A stretch of DNA of 64,000 bases from Oceanibaculum nanhaiense (GCF_002148795.1 NZ_MPOB01000012.1:1-64000), one strand, 5' to 3'; positions 23,849-33,576 are shown, counted from the stretch's first letter. Numbers and translations are program-made. Notes: generated by a model not told the origin, from the sequence alone.

Positions 23849-25755
23849 TCGCCCTGCCAACGCGGATTTTCGGATATGTGGCGGCGGCGCTCGGGTTGGC
23901 GCTGGCCGTCAATGCCATCATCGTGGCCTATGTTGGCGTTTATGACATTGCCTATACGCGCGCGCTGATCGTCTATGCCTCGGTCGTCTCTGTCCTGCTG
24001 GGATGCCCGCTGGCGGCTGCCGTTCCGGAGGGGAGAAAGTTCCTCCTGATCCTCGCCTGGCTGGCGGACATAGCGGCGGTCGCCGCTTTCACAATCGCCA
24101 TCTGGTATTTCGTCAGCGCGGCGGATGAACTCTCGACGATGCTGGTGTCCTATGGCGAGACGGATATCTTCATCGCCTTCCTGGGCGTCTGCGTGCTGCT
24201 GGAAGCCACGCGCCGGCTGTTCGGCCTGCCGCTGTTCCTGTTCGTCATCGTGGCCTTCCTCTATGGCCTGTTCGGCGGCTACCTGCCATCCGCCATCGGC
24301 CATAGCGGGTTCAGCCTCGCGGTTACCATGGAGATGGTCTGGTACGGCTTCCAGGGCGTCTATGGCACGCCGCTCAGCATCGTCATCCAGGTCGTGCTGA
24401 TCTTCGTCGTCTTCGGTGTGATGCTGGAAGGAACGGGCGCCAGCAACGCGCTGATCAAGATCGCCTTCGCCCTGACCGGCCGGACGCGTGGCGGCGTGGG
24501 GCATGCGGCCATCGTCTCCTCCGCCCTGTTCGGCAGCATGTCGGGCAGCGTGGTGGCCAATGTCGTTGGCACCGGCGCCTTCACCATTCCGATGATCATC
24601 CGGCGCGGCTTCAAACCGGCGACCGCCGGCGCTATCGAGGCGGCGGCATCGACCGGCGGGCAGATCATGCCGCCGGTCATGGGGGCGGCGGCCTTCCTGA
24701 TGGCCGACCTGATCGGCATGTCCTATCTGATGATCTGTCTGGCCGCACTGCTGCCGGCGCTGTTCTATTACGGTGCGCTGTTCGTGGCGGTTTCGCTGGA
24801 AGCGGGCAAGGCCGGTATCCAGCCGATCCCGCCGGAGCAGCGCGAGCGTATCGACCGCAAGACGATGCTGGATTCGCTGATGTTCGTGATCCCCATCGCG
24901 GTCATCATCGCCGTGCTGGTCGCGGGCCGCTCGCCGGCAATGGCCGGGTTCTGCGCGGTGATCGCCGTGCTGGTGACGGCCCTGGCGCTTAATCCGGACC
25001 TGCGCCGGAACCCGATGCGTATCCTCGATACCGTCGTGAAGGGCGGCGCGGCGGGGGCGTCCATCGTCGTCGCGGTCGCCGCCATCGGCATTATTCTGGG
25101 AACGCTCAACCTGACCGGCATTGGCCTCAGCTTCGCCTCGACGGTGGCCGCGCTTGGCGAGAACAATCTGCTGCTTGCCCTGCTGCTGACCGCCGCCACC
25201 TGCCTGATCCTGGGCATGGGCATGCCGACGCTGCCAGCCTATCTGGTGATCGTGCTGGTGATGGGGCGGTCGCTGCGCGAGCTGGGGATCGAGCCGCTGG
25301 CGATCCATCTCTTCGTGTTCTATTTCGGCGTCTTGTCCGCAATCACGCCCCCGGTGGCGGTGGCGGTCTTCGCAGCGGCTCCCATTGCCAACTCGCATCC
25401 CGTGGCGACAGCGATTGCCGCCCTGCGGCTGGCCTTCATCGGCTTCGTCATTCCGTTCATCTTCGTGATCGAACCCAGCCTGCTGCTGGTGCTGGACAGT
25501 TTCGACCTCGGCCAGTTCGTCATCGCCATCCTGGCACTGAGTGTCGCCATCCTGGCGCTATCGACGGCCTTCTACGCCTATGACGGGGCGGCGCTGGCGC
25601 CCCTGCATTGTGTGTTCCGGGGGATCATTGGCCTGGCCCCGCTGGCGGCGCTGCTCAGCAACCGGTTCGAGGTGGAAATCGTCGTTGGATGCGCGGTCCT
25701 GCTCGGCCTTTCCATGCTCATCCGGCAACGGCAGAGGCGTTTTGCGCTCGGCTGA
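23845..25755 (+). CDS. TRAP transporter fused permease subunit (DctQ-DctM type)
   Basis: A 636-residue membrane protein joining the small 4-helix DctQ and large 12-helix DctM parts in one chain. The first 150 residues hold the small-subunit-like helices. Then come DctM landmarks: SSALFGSMSGSVVANVVGTG near 225-245, STGGQIMPPVMGAAAF near 270-285 and GMGMPTLPAYLVIV near 455. The C-terminal 90 residues add extra helices. Fused permeases of this kind work with TAXI binding proteins, and one is encoded next. Import is driven by Na+ or proton gradient, not ATP. The start overlaps a possible leader frame. Confidence 0.93.
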   Translation: MIALPTRIFGYVAAALGLALAVNAIIVAYVGVYDIAYTRALIVYASVVSVLLGCPLAAAVPEGRKFLLILAWLADIAAVAAFTIAIWYFVSAADELSTMLVSYGETDIFIAFLGVCVLLEATRRLFGLPLFLFVIVAFLYGLFGGYLPSAIGHSGFSLAVTMEMVWYGFQGVYGTPLSIVIQVVLIFVVFGVMLEGTGASNALIKIAFALTGRTRGGVGHAAIVSSALFGSMSGSVVANVVGTGAFTIPMIIRRGFKPATAGAIEAAASTGGQIMPPVMGAAAFLMADLIGMSYLMICLAALLPALFYYGALFVAVSLEAGKAGIQPIPPEQRERIDRKTMLDSLMFVIPIAVIIAVLVAGRSPAMAGFCAVIAVLVTALALNPDLRRNPMRILDTVVKGGAAGASIVVAVAAIGIILGTLNLTGIGLSFASTVAALGENNLLLALLLTAATCLILGMGMPTLPAYLVIVLVMGRSLRELGIEPLAIHLFVFYFGVLSAITPPVAVAVFAAAPIANSHPVATAIAALRLAFIGFVIPFIFVIEPSLLLVLDSFDLGQFVIAILALSVAILALSTAFYAYDGAALAPLHCVFRGIIGLAPLAALLSNRFEVEIVVGCAVLLGLSMLIRQRQRRFALG

Positions 25756-25816
25756 CGCCCCTGCAATCAACCAAGAGAAACGTCAAACAAGCCCCACTGG
25801 GGCAGGGAGGATCAAA

Positions 25817-26851
25817 ATGAAAACCCTCAAAGCCATCCTACTCACCGGGGCAATGCTCGCCGCTGTCGCCGGTGGCGGCACTGTCGCCGCCGCCAGCGAC
25901 CAGGTTTATCGCTGGCAGACCATGTCGCAATCCTCGACCGATATGGTGTTCGCCATCGCCGCGACCGAATTGCTGCGCGACAAGCTGGGCCAGAAGGCGC
26001 AGATCACCACGGGGCGCCCGCTGGTGCGCCAGGCCGTCGATGCCGCCAAGAAGGATCTGGAATTCCTGACCACGGCCTCGTCGGTCAATCACTTCATGCG
26101 CAACGGCATCAACATGTACGCGAAGATGGGCGACGCGCCGGAGCTGTTCCAGAATCTGCGGATGATCCTGAACTACCCGCTGGGCGCCTATCACATGGTG
26201 GTCTGGGCCGACAGCGGCATCAAGGATATGAAGGAGCTGAAGGGCAAGCGCGTCTTCCTCGGCCCGCCGGGCGGCGCGGCGACCGTGACCGCCGTGCAGA
26301 TGCTGGACGCGGCGACTGGCTACAAGGCGGGCATTGACTTCACCCAGCTGAATGTCGACTGGAACTCCGGCATGCAGGCCTTCCAGGACCGCCAGGCCGA
26401 CGCACACATGTCGCCGAAGGCGCTGCCGGACCCGGCCATCGTACAGCTGGCGACACTCGGCAAGATCCGGCTGCTGAGCCTGCCGGAGCAGGCGATGGAA
26501 GCCGACAGCATCAAGAAGGCGATGGCGATCCCGGGCCGTGTCGTTACCGAGATTCCGAAGGACCTCTATGGCGCCAACCAGGTCAATGAGGAGAACATCC
26601 GCACGCTGCAGACCATGGTCGGTCTCGGCACGCATAAATGGATGTCCGAGGAGGTCATTTACAATGTGACCAAGACGATCATGGAGAACAACAGCGCCCT
26701 GAAGGCCGAGGCCCAGTGGATGGGTGTCATCAAGCCGGAAAATGCGCTGGCCGAGATGAACGCGCCGCTGCATGTCGGCGCCTACCGCTACTACAAGGAG
26801 CGCGGTGTGGCGATCCGCGACGAGCTGGTGCCGCCAGAAGCGAAGAAGTAA
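25817..26851 (+). CDS. TRAP transporter TAXI family substrate-binding protein
   Basis: A 344-residue periplasmic binding protein with a signal peptide ending near TVAAAS (residue 27). The TAXI pattern is seen in ITTGRPLVRQAVDAAKKDLEF at the first lobe and LKGKRVFLGPPGGAATVTAVQ in the middle, followed by LNVDWNSGMQAFQDRQADAHM. TAXI proteins bind small acids such as glutamate-like or sulfonated ligands; this ligand is unknown. GGGAGG precedes ATG 25817. It follows the fused permease by 61 nt and precedes the sulfatase gene, separated by a long hairpin. Confidence 0.92.
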   Translation: MKTLKAILLTGAMLAAVAGGGTVAAASDQVYRWQTMSQSSTDMVFAIAATELLRDKLGQKAQITTGRPLVRQAVDAAKKDLEFLTTASSVNHFMRNGINMYAKMGDAPELFQNLRMILNYPLGAYHMVVWADSGIKDMKELKGKRVFLGPPGGAATVTAVQMLDAATGYKAGIDFTQLNVDWNSGMQAFQDRQADAHMSPKALPDPAIVQLATLGKIRLLSLPEQAMEADSIKKAMAIPGRVVTEIPKDLYGANQVNEENIRTLQTMVGLGTHKWMSEEVIYNVTKTIMENNSALKAEAQWMGVIKPENALAEMNAPLHVGAYRYYKERGVAIRDELVPPEAKK

Positions 26852-26878
26852 GCGCCCGACAACGCACCCGCCATATCC

Positions 26879-26917
26879 GCGTACTCCCGGTTGCCCGATG
26901 CGGAACCGGGAGTACGC
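26879..26917 (+). repeat. Strong intercistronic hairpin between TAXI and sulfatase genes
   Basis: A perfect 14-bp stem, GCGTACTCCCGGTT / AACCGGGAGTACGC, with an 11-nt loop. No T-run follows, so it probably protects the upstream mRNA from 3' decay or slows transcription rather than ending it fully. Confidence 0.6.
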
Positions 26918-27012
26918 CACCAACCAAAATCCCACTGTTCCGGTCCCGGCCAGCCGGCCGTGCGAGGGCCCGTTTGCCCGAATGGACCGGGTTACGCCGA
27001 AAGGAACCCCTG

Positions 27013-28548
27013 ATGGGACGCAAGATTCTCTTCATCACCACCGACCAGCAGCGGCATGACGCGCTGGGCTGCAATGGCGGCAAGGTTGCGAAAACGCCGG
27101 TCGTGGATGGCCTCGCCGCCGCCGGCATCAACTACAAGCGCGCGCATAACCAGAATGTGGTCTGCATGCCGGCCCGCTCGACCATGCTGACCGGCCAGCA
27201 TGTGCGGAGTCATGGCGTCATCTCGAACGGCATCCCGCTGCCGGAGGATGCGCCCGATGTGGTCCGCCTGCTGAAGGAGCAGGGCGGCTACCGCACCGCG
27301 CTGATCGGCAAGGCGCATTTCGAGCCGTCCTCGGCGCCGGGCGGCCCGTATTTCGAGAATTATGCCGCCTCCAAGGGGCTGTATGGCCCGCATCGCGGTT
27401 TCGAGCATATGGAGCTGTGCGCCCATACCGGCCGCGCCGGGCGCAGCCTCTATCATTATCCGAAGTGGCTGCAGGAGAATCATCCGGACGAGGTGGATTT
27501 CTTTCAGGAATATGTGACGCCGCAGAAGACCATCAGCTGCAAGCGCGGCGGCGATACCGGCGGTATCCAGGTCTGGCACAATCACATCCAGCGCGAACAT
27601 TATCACACCGACTGGACCGCTGACCGGGTGATCGACTGGCTGGGGAACCTCGACGAGGATGAGGACTGGTTCGTCTGGATGAGCTTTCCGGACCCGCATC
27701 ATCCCTGGGATCCGCCTTCTTCCGAACTGAAGCGCGTGAACTGGCGCGATCTCGATCTGCCTGAGGCCTATCCGGGCAGCGTCGAGGCAACGGTGAAGGT
27801 GCTGGAGGGCAAGCCGCGCCACTGGCTGGACTGGTATCTCGGTAAGGCGCAGTTCAATTACGAGCTGCCGGCCGAGTTCGTGCCTGCAGAGCTGACGCCG
27901 GACCAGATCCGCGAGATCAACGCCATGTGCCATATCGAGAACGAGCTGATCGACGAGGCGATCGGCCGCGTGCTGTCCTATATCGGCACACGCGGCTGGG
28001 GGCAGGACACGGATGTCCTCTATACCGCCGATCATGGCGAGTTCCAGGGCGATTTCGGCATGATGTTCAAGGGGCCGTACCATGTCGATGCGCTGATGCG
28101 CCTGCCCATGGTCTGGCGACCGGCGCCGGCCGTCGGCATTACCCCGTCGGTTGTCGAGCAGCCGGTCGGTCATGTCGATCTGGCACGCACCTTCTGCGCC
28201 ATTGCCGGGGTCGATCCCGACCCGCGCATGCAGGGCGCTGTCATGCCGACCAGCGAGGATGGCACGCGGGAGCGCGTCATCACCGAATGGGATGGCGGCT
28301 ATAATGGCCATACCATTCATCTGCGGACGCTGTACCGCGATGGCTATGTGCTGACGGCCTGCGAGAAATCCACCGTGCATGACGGCACGGAAGGGGAACT
28401 GTACAATCTGCGGGAAGATCCCCGGCAATGGGTGAACCTCTGGAACGACCCGAAATATGCGGGGATCAAGAGCGACCTGATTGCGGACCTCTACGACAAT
28501 CTGCCGGAGGCCCGGCAACAGCCGCTTGAGCAGGTGGCGCTGGTCTGA
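27013..28548 (+). CDS. Sulfatase family hydrolase with formylglycine motif
   Basis: A 511-residue alkaline-phosphatase-superfamily enzyme. The modifiable cysteine is C51 in CMPARS, matching the CxPxR signature converted to formylglycine by a separate enzyme. Metal ligands are D11-Q12 in TTDQQ and the later TADHGEFQGD; H/K residues follow GKAHFEP. It has no signal peptide, so it acts in the cytoplasm, presumably on an imported sulfate ester or phosphonate. It belongs with the TRAP transporter upstream (161 nt away), which may import the substrate. AAGGAA precedes ATG 27013. Confidence 0.88.
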   Translation: MGRKILFITTDQQRHDALGCNGGKVAKTPVVDGLAAAGINYKRAHNQNVVCMPARSTMLTGQHVRSHGVISNGIPLPEDAPDVVRLLKEQGGYRTALIGKAHFEPSSAPGGPYFENYAASKGLYGPHRGFEHMELCAHTGRAGRSLYHYPKWLQENHPDEVDFFQEYVTPQKTISCKRGGDTGGIQVWHNHIQREHYHTDWTADRVIDWLGNLDEDEDWFVWMSFPDPHHPWDPPSSELKRVNWRDLDLPEAYPGSVEATVKVLEGKPRHWLDWYLGKAQFNYELPAEFVPAELTPDQIREINAMCHIENELIDEAIGRVLSYIGTRGWGQDTDVLYTADHGEFQGDFGMMFKGPYHVDALMRLPMVWRPAPAVGITPSVVEQPVGHVDLARTFCAIAGVDPDPRMQGAVMPTSEDGTRERVITEWDGGYNGHTIHLRTLYRDGYVLTACEKSTVHDGTEGELYNLREDPRQWVNLWNDPKYAGIKSDLIADLYDNLPEARQQPLEQVALV

Positions 28549-28590
28549 TGCCCTGCGGCAGCGTTTTCAATTCATCGCCCAGTTAATAAG

Positions 28591-28627
28591 AAAAACCCTG
28601 CAAGGCATTAACCCTGCAGGGTTTTTT
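28591..28627 (+). terminator. Bidirectional rho-independent terminator
   Basis: AAAAACCCTGCA / TGCAGGGTTTTT with a 12-nt loop and a T-run of six. It separates the plus-strand sulfatase gene from the minus-strand binding-protein gene and works for both. Confidence 0.88.
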
Positions 28628-28719
28628 CTTGCCTGAATGCCAGCCTGCCCCAAAGAGAAGGGGGACGCCGTGACCGGCGCCCCCCTTTGGAACTAGGCAG
28701 ATGGAACTGCGCTACCAGA

Positions 28720-29955
28720 TCAGCGCTTGTCCCAGCCCGGCACCGGGAAGATCGGATCGGCGGTCTTCACCGATTCCGGATGGACGGCGGCAAGGCCCTT
28801 GCCCGGCATGTTCTGCATGATGACGTTCTGCATGCCGACCTGCTTGCCGCTTTCCTCGATCTCGTACGGCCCGGCCATCGTGACGATCTTGCCGCTGAGC
28901 GCCAGCGCCGCTTCCTTCATCTTGGCGGCGTCGGTGGTCCCGGCGGTCGTCAGGATCTTCTCCGTCACCACGCCGGCGGCATAGGCCAGCGCAGTCTGGA
29001 AATCGGCGTCATAGGCGACGTCCGGGAACAGCGCCTTGTAGCGCTTGCCCACTTCCTCGCGGTTCAGCCCGTCGGTCACGTCCCAGTTGATCGCCGGGTG
29101 ATAAAGGGTGTGGCTGTAGATGTATTCCGCATCCTTGCCGATGTCCTGGAACTGCGGCTGCGCGGCATAGAGCATGAAGGTGAACGGGAAGTTCACGTTC
29201 ATCTCCTTCATCTGGCGGACCATCGCCATCTGGTCGCCCTCATAGGCCACCGGATAGAAGAAGTCGGCGCCCGAGGCGCGTGCCTTCTGGATCAGGATCG
29301 AGAAATCCTTGGTGCCGGCCGCAAATTTCTCGAACTGCGTGACCTGCATGCCCTTTGCCTTCGCCAGCTTTTCGGCGCCGGCGGCCATGCCGGCCGGGAA
29401 GGGCTCGTCCAGATAAACGATGGCGATCTTCTTGTTGCCGCCCAGCTTCGCCGCCAGCTCGACGCTGGGGATCGCCATCATGGAAGAGGCGATCTGCGAG
29501 GCGGAGATCAGGTGCTTGGCGCCCTGATCGTAGATCGAGTCGGAAGCCGCCGACCAGATCACCAGGAACTTGTTGCTGCGCTCCGTCACCGCGGTCGCGG
29601 CGCTGGTCAGGGTGGAGCCGAACGGGCCGAACAGCAGATCGACCTTCTGCTCCTCGATCAGCGTCTCATAGACGCGCGGCACCATCTGCTTGTCGGAGCG
29701 GTCGTCCAGCTTCACCAGCTCGACCTTGTACTTCTTGCCGCCCATATCGAGGCCGCCGCGGCGGTTGACGTCGTCCATCCATATCTGCACGCCGCGCTCG
29801 CCCGACTGCGAGGCCAGCGCGAAACGGCCCGCCGAGGACACGGTCATGCCGATCTTCAGCGTCTCCTGCGCGCTGACAGGGGCAGGCAGCGTGAGCGCCG
29901 GCACGGCGAACGCTGCGAACGCCGCTGCGAGGGTCAATAGTTTCGGGAATTTCAT
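28720..29955 (-). CDS. Branched-chain amino-acid type ABC transporter substrate-binding protein
   Basis: A 411-residue family-4 periplasmic binding protein. Signal peptide about 1-29 (ending PVSAQE). Mature landmarks are LKIGMTVSSAGRFALASQSGERGVQIWMDDVNRRGG, then VDLLFGPFGSTLTSAA (the ligand-loop region) and the lobe-2 TKDFSILIQKARASGADFFYP. Amide-, urea- and aromatic-type ligands are known for this family as well as Leu/Ile/Val, so the substrate is open. GGAGGTATCACG precedes the ATG. It is divergent from livMHGF, which encodes its transporter. Confidence 0.93.
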   Translation of the reverse strand: MKFPKLLTLAAAFAAFAVPALTLPAPVSAQETLKIGMTVSSAGRFALASQSGERGVQIWMDDVNRRGGLDMGGKKYKVELVKLDDRSDKQMVPRVYETLIEEQKVDLLFGPFGSTLTSAATAVTERSNKFLVIWSAASDSIYDQGAKHLISASQIASSMMAIPSVELAAKLGGNKKIAIVYLDEPFPAGMAAGAEKLAKAKGMQVTQFEKFAAGTKDFSILIQKARASGADFFYPVAYEGDQMAMVRQMKEMNVNFPFTFMLYAAQPQFQDIGKDAEYIYSHTLYHPAINWDVTDGLNREEVGKRYKALFPDVAYDADFQTALAYAAGVVTEKILTTAGTTDAAKMKEAALALSGKIVTMAGPYEIEESGKQVGMQNVIMQNMPGKGLAAVHPESVKTADPIFPVPGWDKR

Positions 29956-30220
29956 CGTGATACCTCCTAAACACCCCGGATCTTCCGATCGAGGCCTTCC
30001 CCGTTAATTTCCGGTGGGCAGGCCTGGCAACAAGCCTTCCCGCCGATGGAAACGACAGCAATTTTCAGATCGTTTTTATGCCGTCTTTTGACACGGCGGC
30101 ATTGTCACTGTTGTGAAACCTATTTACAAGTGCCTGCCATAAATCACCGCTGCACTGCAGTGGATGCATGCCGTCCGGATAGAGATGGCGGCGTATCCGA
30201 AGACCGAGGGGGCTTCATTC

Positions 30221-31183
30221 ATGGCAACGGATTCGAGGGACGATTCCGCGATCGCCACCATCCGTAACCGGATATGGTTCACGGCCATGGCGGCCATCGT
30301 CGCCGCGCTGGCGCTGGTGCCGGTGCTGGGCACGTCGCTGTCCTTCTCTTTCTACCTGATGCTGTGGATTACCATGGCGACCGGGCTGAACATCATTGCC
30401 GGCTTCACCGGCTACATGCCGCTGGGCTATGTCGCCTTCTACGGCATCGGCGCCTTCGCCACCGCGATCCTGACCAAGATGTTCGGCGTGCCGGTCTATT
30501 TCTCGATCCTGGCGGGCGGGGTCTGCGGTGTGCTGCTGAGCCTGCTGATCGCGCCGACCCTGAAGCTGAAGGGCATCTATTTCGCCATTGTCAGCCTGGG
30601 GCTTGCCATCATCTGCCGGCTGGTCATCGTGAATCTGCCGGAGAGCTGGGCCGGCGGCAGCTACGGCATCAATCTCGGCCTCAGCATCTCCCCGGTGGTG
30701 ACCTTCTATTACATGCTGGCTGTCATGGTGGCGGCGCTGCTGACCATCACCTGGCTGGCACAGTCGCGCCTCGGCAAGGCGTTGCGGGCGATCCGCGACG
30801 ACGACCAGGCGGCCGAGGTGATGGGCGTGAATGTGGTCGCCACGCGGCTGAAGGCCTGGATGCTGTCGGCGCTGTTCGGTGCGCTGGCTGGCGGGGTAGA
30901 GGCCTGGTACACCAACATCATCGATCCGGAGAGCGCCTTCCAGTTCCTGGTGACGGCAAAGACCGTGATCTATGCCATCGCTGGCGGCCTCGGCACGGTG
31001 ACCGGCCCGGTGGTCGGCGCCATCGTCATGGTCTGGATCGACGATCTGATCTGGCAGCGCTTCCCGATCTTCAACCTGTTCCTGCTGGGCCTGGCGATCA
31101 TCCTGCTGATCCTGTTCCTGCCGCGCGGCATCGTCGGCAGCATCATCCAGCGCAAGCCGTCCTGGCGGCGGTACATCCTGTAG
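30221..31183 (+). CDS. livM: Branched-chain amino-acid type ABC transporter permease (LivM)
   Basis: A 320-residue permease with about ten helices. LivM signatures are GLNIIAGFTGYMPLGYVAFYGIGAF near residues 70-95, GLTDG-equivalent YGINLGLS, SRLGKALRAIRDDDQAAEVMGVN and the final FLPRGIVGSI. The ATG at 30221 is chosen because GAGGGGG lies 8 nt upstream; an in-frame ATG at 30185 is less well placed. It is first of a four-gene operon and divergent from its binding protein, with a TTGACA box at 30088-30093 in the shared gap. Confidence 0.92.
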   Translation: MATDSRDDSAIATIRNRIWFTAMAAIVAALALVPVLGTSLSFSFYLMLWITMATGLNIIAGFTGYMPLGYVAFYGIGAFATAILTKMFGVPVYFSILAGGVCGVLLSLLIAPTLKLKGIYFAIVSLGLAIICRLVIVNLPESWAGGSYGINLGLSISPVVTFYYMLAVMVAALLTITWLAQSRLGKALRAIRDDDQAAEVMGVNVVATRLKAWMLSALFGALAGGVEAWYTNIIDPESAFQFLVTAKTVIYAIAGGLGTVTGPVVGAIVMVWIDDLIWQRFPIFNLFLLGLAIILLILFLPRGIVGSIIQRKPSWRRYIL

Positions 31184-31200
31184 GCCGGGAGACGCGAATC

Positions 31201-32082
31201 ATGACCTATCTGATCCTGAACGGCCTCGCCAACGGCCTTATCCTCGGCGTCATCTACGCGATGATCGGCGTCAGCCTGTCGCTGCTCTACGGCGTGCTGC
31301 AGGTGAAGAATTTCGCGCATGGCGAATTCCTGATCGCCGGCGCCTATTTCTGCTACGTGCTCTACAACGCTTTCGACCTGCACCCGCTGCTGGCTCTGCC
31401 ACTGGCTTTCCTGTGCTTCATGGCGTTCGGCTGGCTGCTGAACAACCTCGTCATGCCGCGCCTGCAGCGTTCCGACGACCCCATGCTGGCCTCGCTGCTG
31501 GTGATGTACGGCGTCTCGCTGATGCTGGCGGCGACAATGCTGCTGCTGTTCGAGGCCGATTTCCGTTCGCTGGATTTCAGCTTCGAGCCGATCTCCATGA
31601 AGGTCGGCATGCTGTATCTGCCGACCGCCCGGCTGGTCGCCATGGGCGTGACGGTGGCGATCCTGCTGGTGCTGGCCTGGTTTCTCTATTTCACCCTGCC
31701 GGGCAAGGCGATCCGCGCCTCGATCATGAACCGCGACGCGGTGCAGATCGTCGGCGTGAACATCAAGCGCCTGTCGGCCGCCGCCTTCGCGCTGTCCATC
31801 GGGCTGGCCGGGGCCAGCGGCGTGATGGTGTCGATGGTATTCCCGTCCTTCAACCCGTTCGTCGGCGTTGACTACACGCTGATCGGCTTCATCGTCGTGG
31901 TGCTGGGCGGGTTGGGCAACCCGATGGGGGCGATTCTGGGCGGGCTGGTGTTCGGCCTGGCGGAGCAGATGTCCATCGTCTTCCTGCCGCAGACCATGGC
32001 GCCGATCATCGGCTTCTCGATCATGATCCTGGTGATCTTCTTCCGGCCCAACGGGCTGCTCGGCAAGGCACGGACATCGTGA
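31201..32082 (+). CDS. livH: Branched-chain amino-acid type ABC transporter permease (LivH)
   Basis: A 293-residue permease with about eight helices. LivH hallmarks are NGLANGLILGVIYAMIGVSLSLLYGVLQVKNFAHGEF at the N terminus, RASIMNRDAVQIVGVNI in the cytoplasmic loop and VVVLGGLGNPMGAILGGLVFGLAE near the C terminus. It pairs with LivM. The gene order here (M before H) is the reverse of the common LivH-LivM layout. It begins 17 nt after livM. Confidence 0.93.
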   Translation: MTYLILNGLANGLILGVIYAMIGVSLSLLYGVLQVKNFAHGEFLIAGAYFCYVLYNAFDLHPLLALPLAFLCFMAFGWLLNNLVMPRLQRSDDPMLASLLVMYGVSLMLAATMLLLFEADFRSLDFSFEPISMKVGMLYLPTARLVAMGVTVAILLVLAWFLYFTLPGKAIRASIMNRDAVQIVGVNIKRLSAAAFALSIGLAGASGVMVSMVFPSFNPFVGVDYTLIGFIVVVLGGLGNPMGAILGGLVFGLAEQMSIVFLPQTMAPIIGFSIMILVIFFRPNGLLGKARTS

Positions 32083-32092
32083 GGGCAGGACG

Positions 32093-32824
32093 ATGACGGC
32101 GAACGACATTCTTCTGGAATCCCGCGATCTGGTGAAGCGCTTCGGCGGTCTGGTCGCGGTGAACGAGGTTTCCTTCACGCTGGAACGCAACACGGTCCTC
32201 GGCCTGATCGGCATCAACGGGTCGGGCAAGACCACGGTGATGAACTGCCTGAATGGCCTGTACAAGGCCGATGGCGGCAGCATCCGGTTTGAGGGAGAGG
32301 AGCTGATCGGCCGCAGCCCGCACGAGGTCACGCGGCTGGGCATCGGGCGCACCTTCCAGGTGCCACGGGTGTTCCGCCGGATGACGCTGATCGACAATCT
32401 GCTGGTGCCGCTGCTGGGGTCAAACCTCAGCGATGCGGAACTGACCGAGCAGGCCGAGGAGTGCCTGGCCCAGGTGAACCTGCACGGGCTGCGCCAGAAT
32501 TATGCGGAGGAGCTGTCAGGCGGCCAGCAGAAGCTGCTGGAGCTGGCCCGCCTCATCATGCTGGACCCGAAGCTGATCCTGCTGGACGAGCCTTTCGCCG
32601 GGGTGAACCCTTCGCTCTGCCAGCTGCTGCTGGAGCGTATCGAGGGGCTGCTGGACAAGGGCAAGAGCTTCATCCTGGTCAGCCATGACCTCACCTCCAT
32701 CTACCGCCTGTCCAGCCACATCATCGTCCTGAACGAGGGGCGGAAGATCGCCGAAGGATCGGTCGATGAGGTGAAGAACAATCCGGATGTGATCGAAGCC
32801 TATCTGGGGAGTGCCTCGGCATGA
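32093..32824 (+). CDS. livG: ABC transporter ATP-binding protein (LivG)
   Basis: A 243-residue ATPase. Walker A is GINGSGKTT near residues 40-48, the LivG-type Q-loop reads GIGRTFQVPRVFRRMTLIDN, the signature LSGGQQKLLE is near 142, and Walker B is LILLDEPFAGVNP. The H-loop is in VSHDL. It lacks the usual long insertion of E. coli LivG and ends with KNNPDVIEAYLG, as is typical. Its stop overlaps the livF start as ATGA. Confidence 0.94.
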   Translation: MTANDILLESRDLVKRFGGLVAVNEVSFTLERNTVLGLIGINGSGKTTVMNCLNGLYKADGGSIRFEGEELIGRSPHEVTRLGIGRTFQVPRVFRRMTLIDNLLVPLLGSNLSDAELTEQAEECLAQVNLHGLRQNYAEELSGGQQKLLELARLIMLDPKLILLDEPFAGVNPSLCQLLLERIEGLLDKGKSFILVSHDLTSIYRLSSHIIVLNEGRKIAEGSVDEVKNNPDVIEAYLGSASA

Positions 32825-33576
32825 CCGATATGCCCACGAATGTACCGCTGATGGAGATGCAGGACGTCTATGTCTCCTACCATGGCGACATCAGCATCCT
32901 GAACGGCCTGAATCTGAAGATCCCCGAAGGCAAGATCACCGGCATCATCGGCCCGAACGGCGCCGGCAAATCGACCGCGCTGAAGACGCTGTACGGCTTC
33001 CTGAAGCCGCAGCGCGGCGAGATTCGGCTGGCCGGCGAGCGCATCGACGGGCTGGAACCCTATCAGTTCATCGAGCGCGGCATCGCCTATGTTCCCCAGA
33101 ACCGCAGCCTGTTCAACGATTTGTCGGTCGAGGACAATCTGCGCCTCGGCTGCTGGGTGTTCCGCAAGGACAAGGCGCGCATGGCGCGCGCGCTGGAACG
33201 CGCCTATGCCCAGTTCCCGATCCTGAAGCAGAAGCGCAAGGACATGGCCGGCAGCATGTCGGGCGGCCAGCAGCGCTTCCTGGAGCTGGCCCGCGCGCTG
33301 GCGCTGGAGCCGAAGATCGTCATGCTCGACGAGCCGACGGCGATGATCGCGCCGAAGCTGTCGCAGGAGCTCTACGCCTTCATCAAGGCGCTGCCGGAGC
33401 AGGGGGTCACCGTCATTCTGGTGGACCAGAATGTGCGGCAGTGCGTCAACATCTCCGACCATGTCTATATTCTGGAACTGGGCCAGAACAAGGCGGACGG
33501 CGACGCCGCCGACTTCAAGGGCGACAGCCGGCTGCGCGAGATGATCGCGGAATGGCTGGATTACAGGATCGACTGA
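32821..33576 (+). CDS. livF: ABC transporter ATP-binding protein (LivF)
   Basis: A 251-residue ATPase. Walker A is GPNGAGKST, the Q-loop region reads GIAYVPQNRSLFNDLSVEDNL as in LivF, and the signature is MSGGQQRFLELARALA. Walker B continues as MLDEPTAMIAPKL, where most LivF proteins have a D-E-P-S-x-G-L-A-P form. The H-loop position has VDQN, also normal for LivF, which lacks the histidine of other ABC ATPases. It overlaps livG by 4 nt. Confidence 0.93.
   Translation: MTDMPTNVPLMEMQDVYVSYHGDISILNGLNLKIPEGKITGIIGPNGAGKSTALKTLYGFLKPQRGEIRLAGERIDGLEPYQFIERGIAYVPQNRSLFNDLSVEDNLRLGCWVFRKDKARMARALERAYAQFPILKQKRKDMAGSMSGGQQRFLELARALALEPKIVMLDEPTAMIAPKLSQELYAFIKALPEQGVTVILVDQNVRQCVNISDHVYILELGQNKADGDAADFKGDSRLREMIAEWLDYRID

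Noticed and set aside
23683-25398. 571-codon minus-strand frame over the TRAP permease
   Set aside because: Composition is Gln/Arg/His/Asp-rich without hydrophobic core; the plus strand is a clear permease.
30970-32397. 475-codon minus-strand frame across livM, livH and livG
   Set aside because: It crosses three real genes and has the composition of an antisense shadow.
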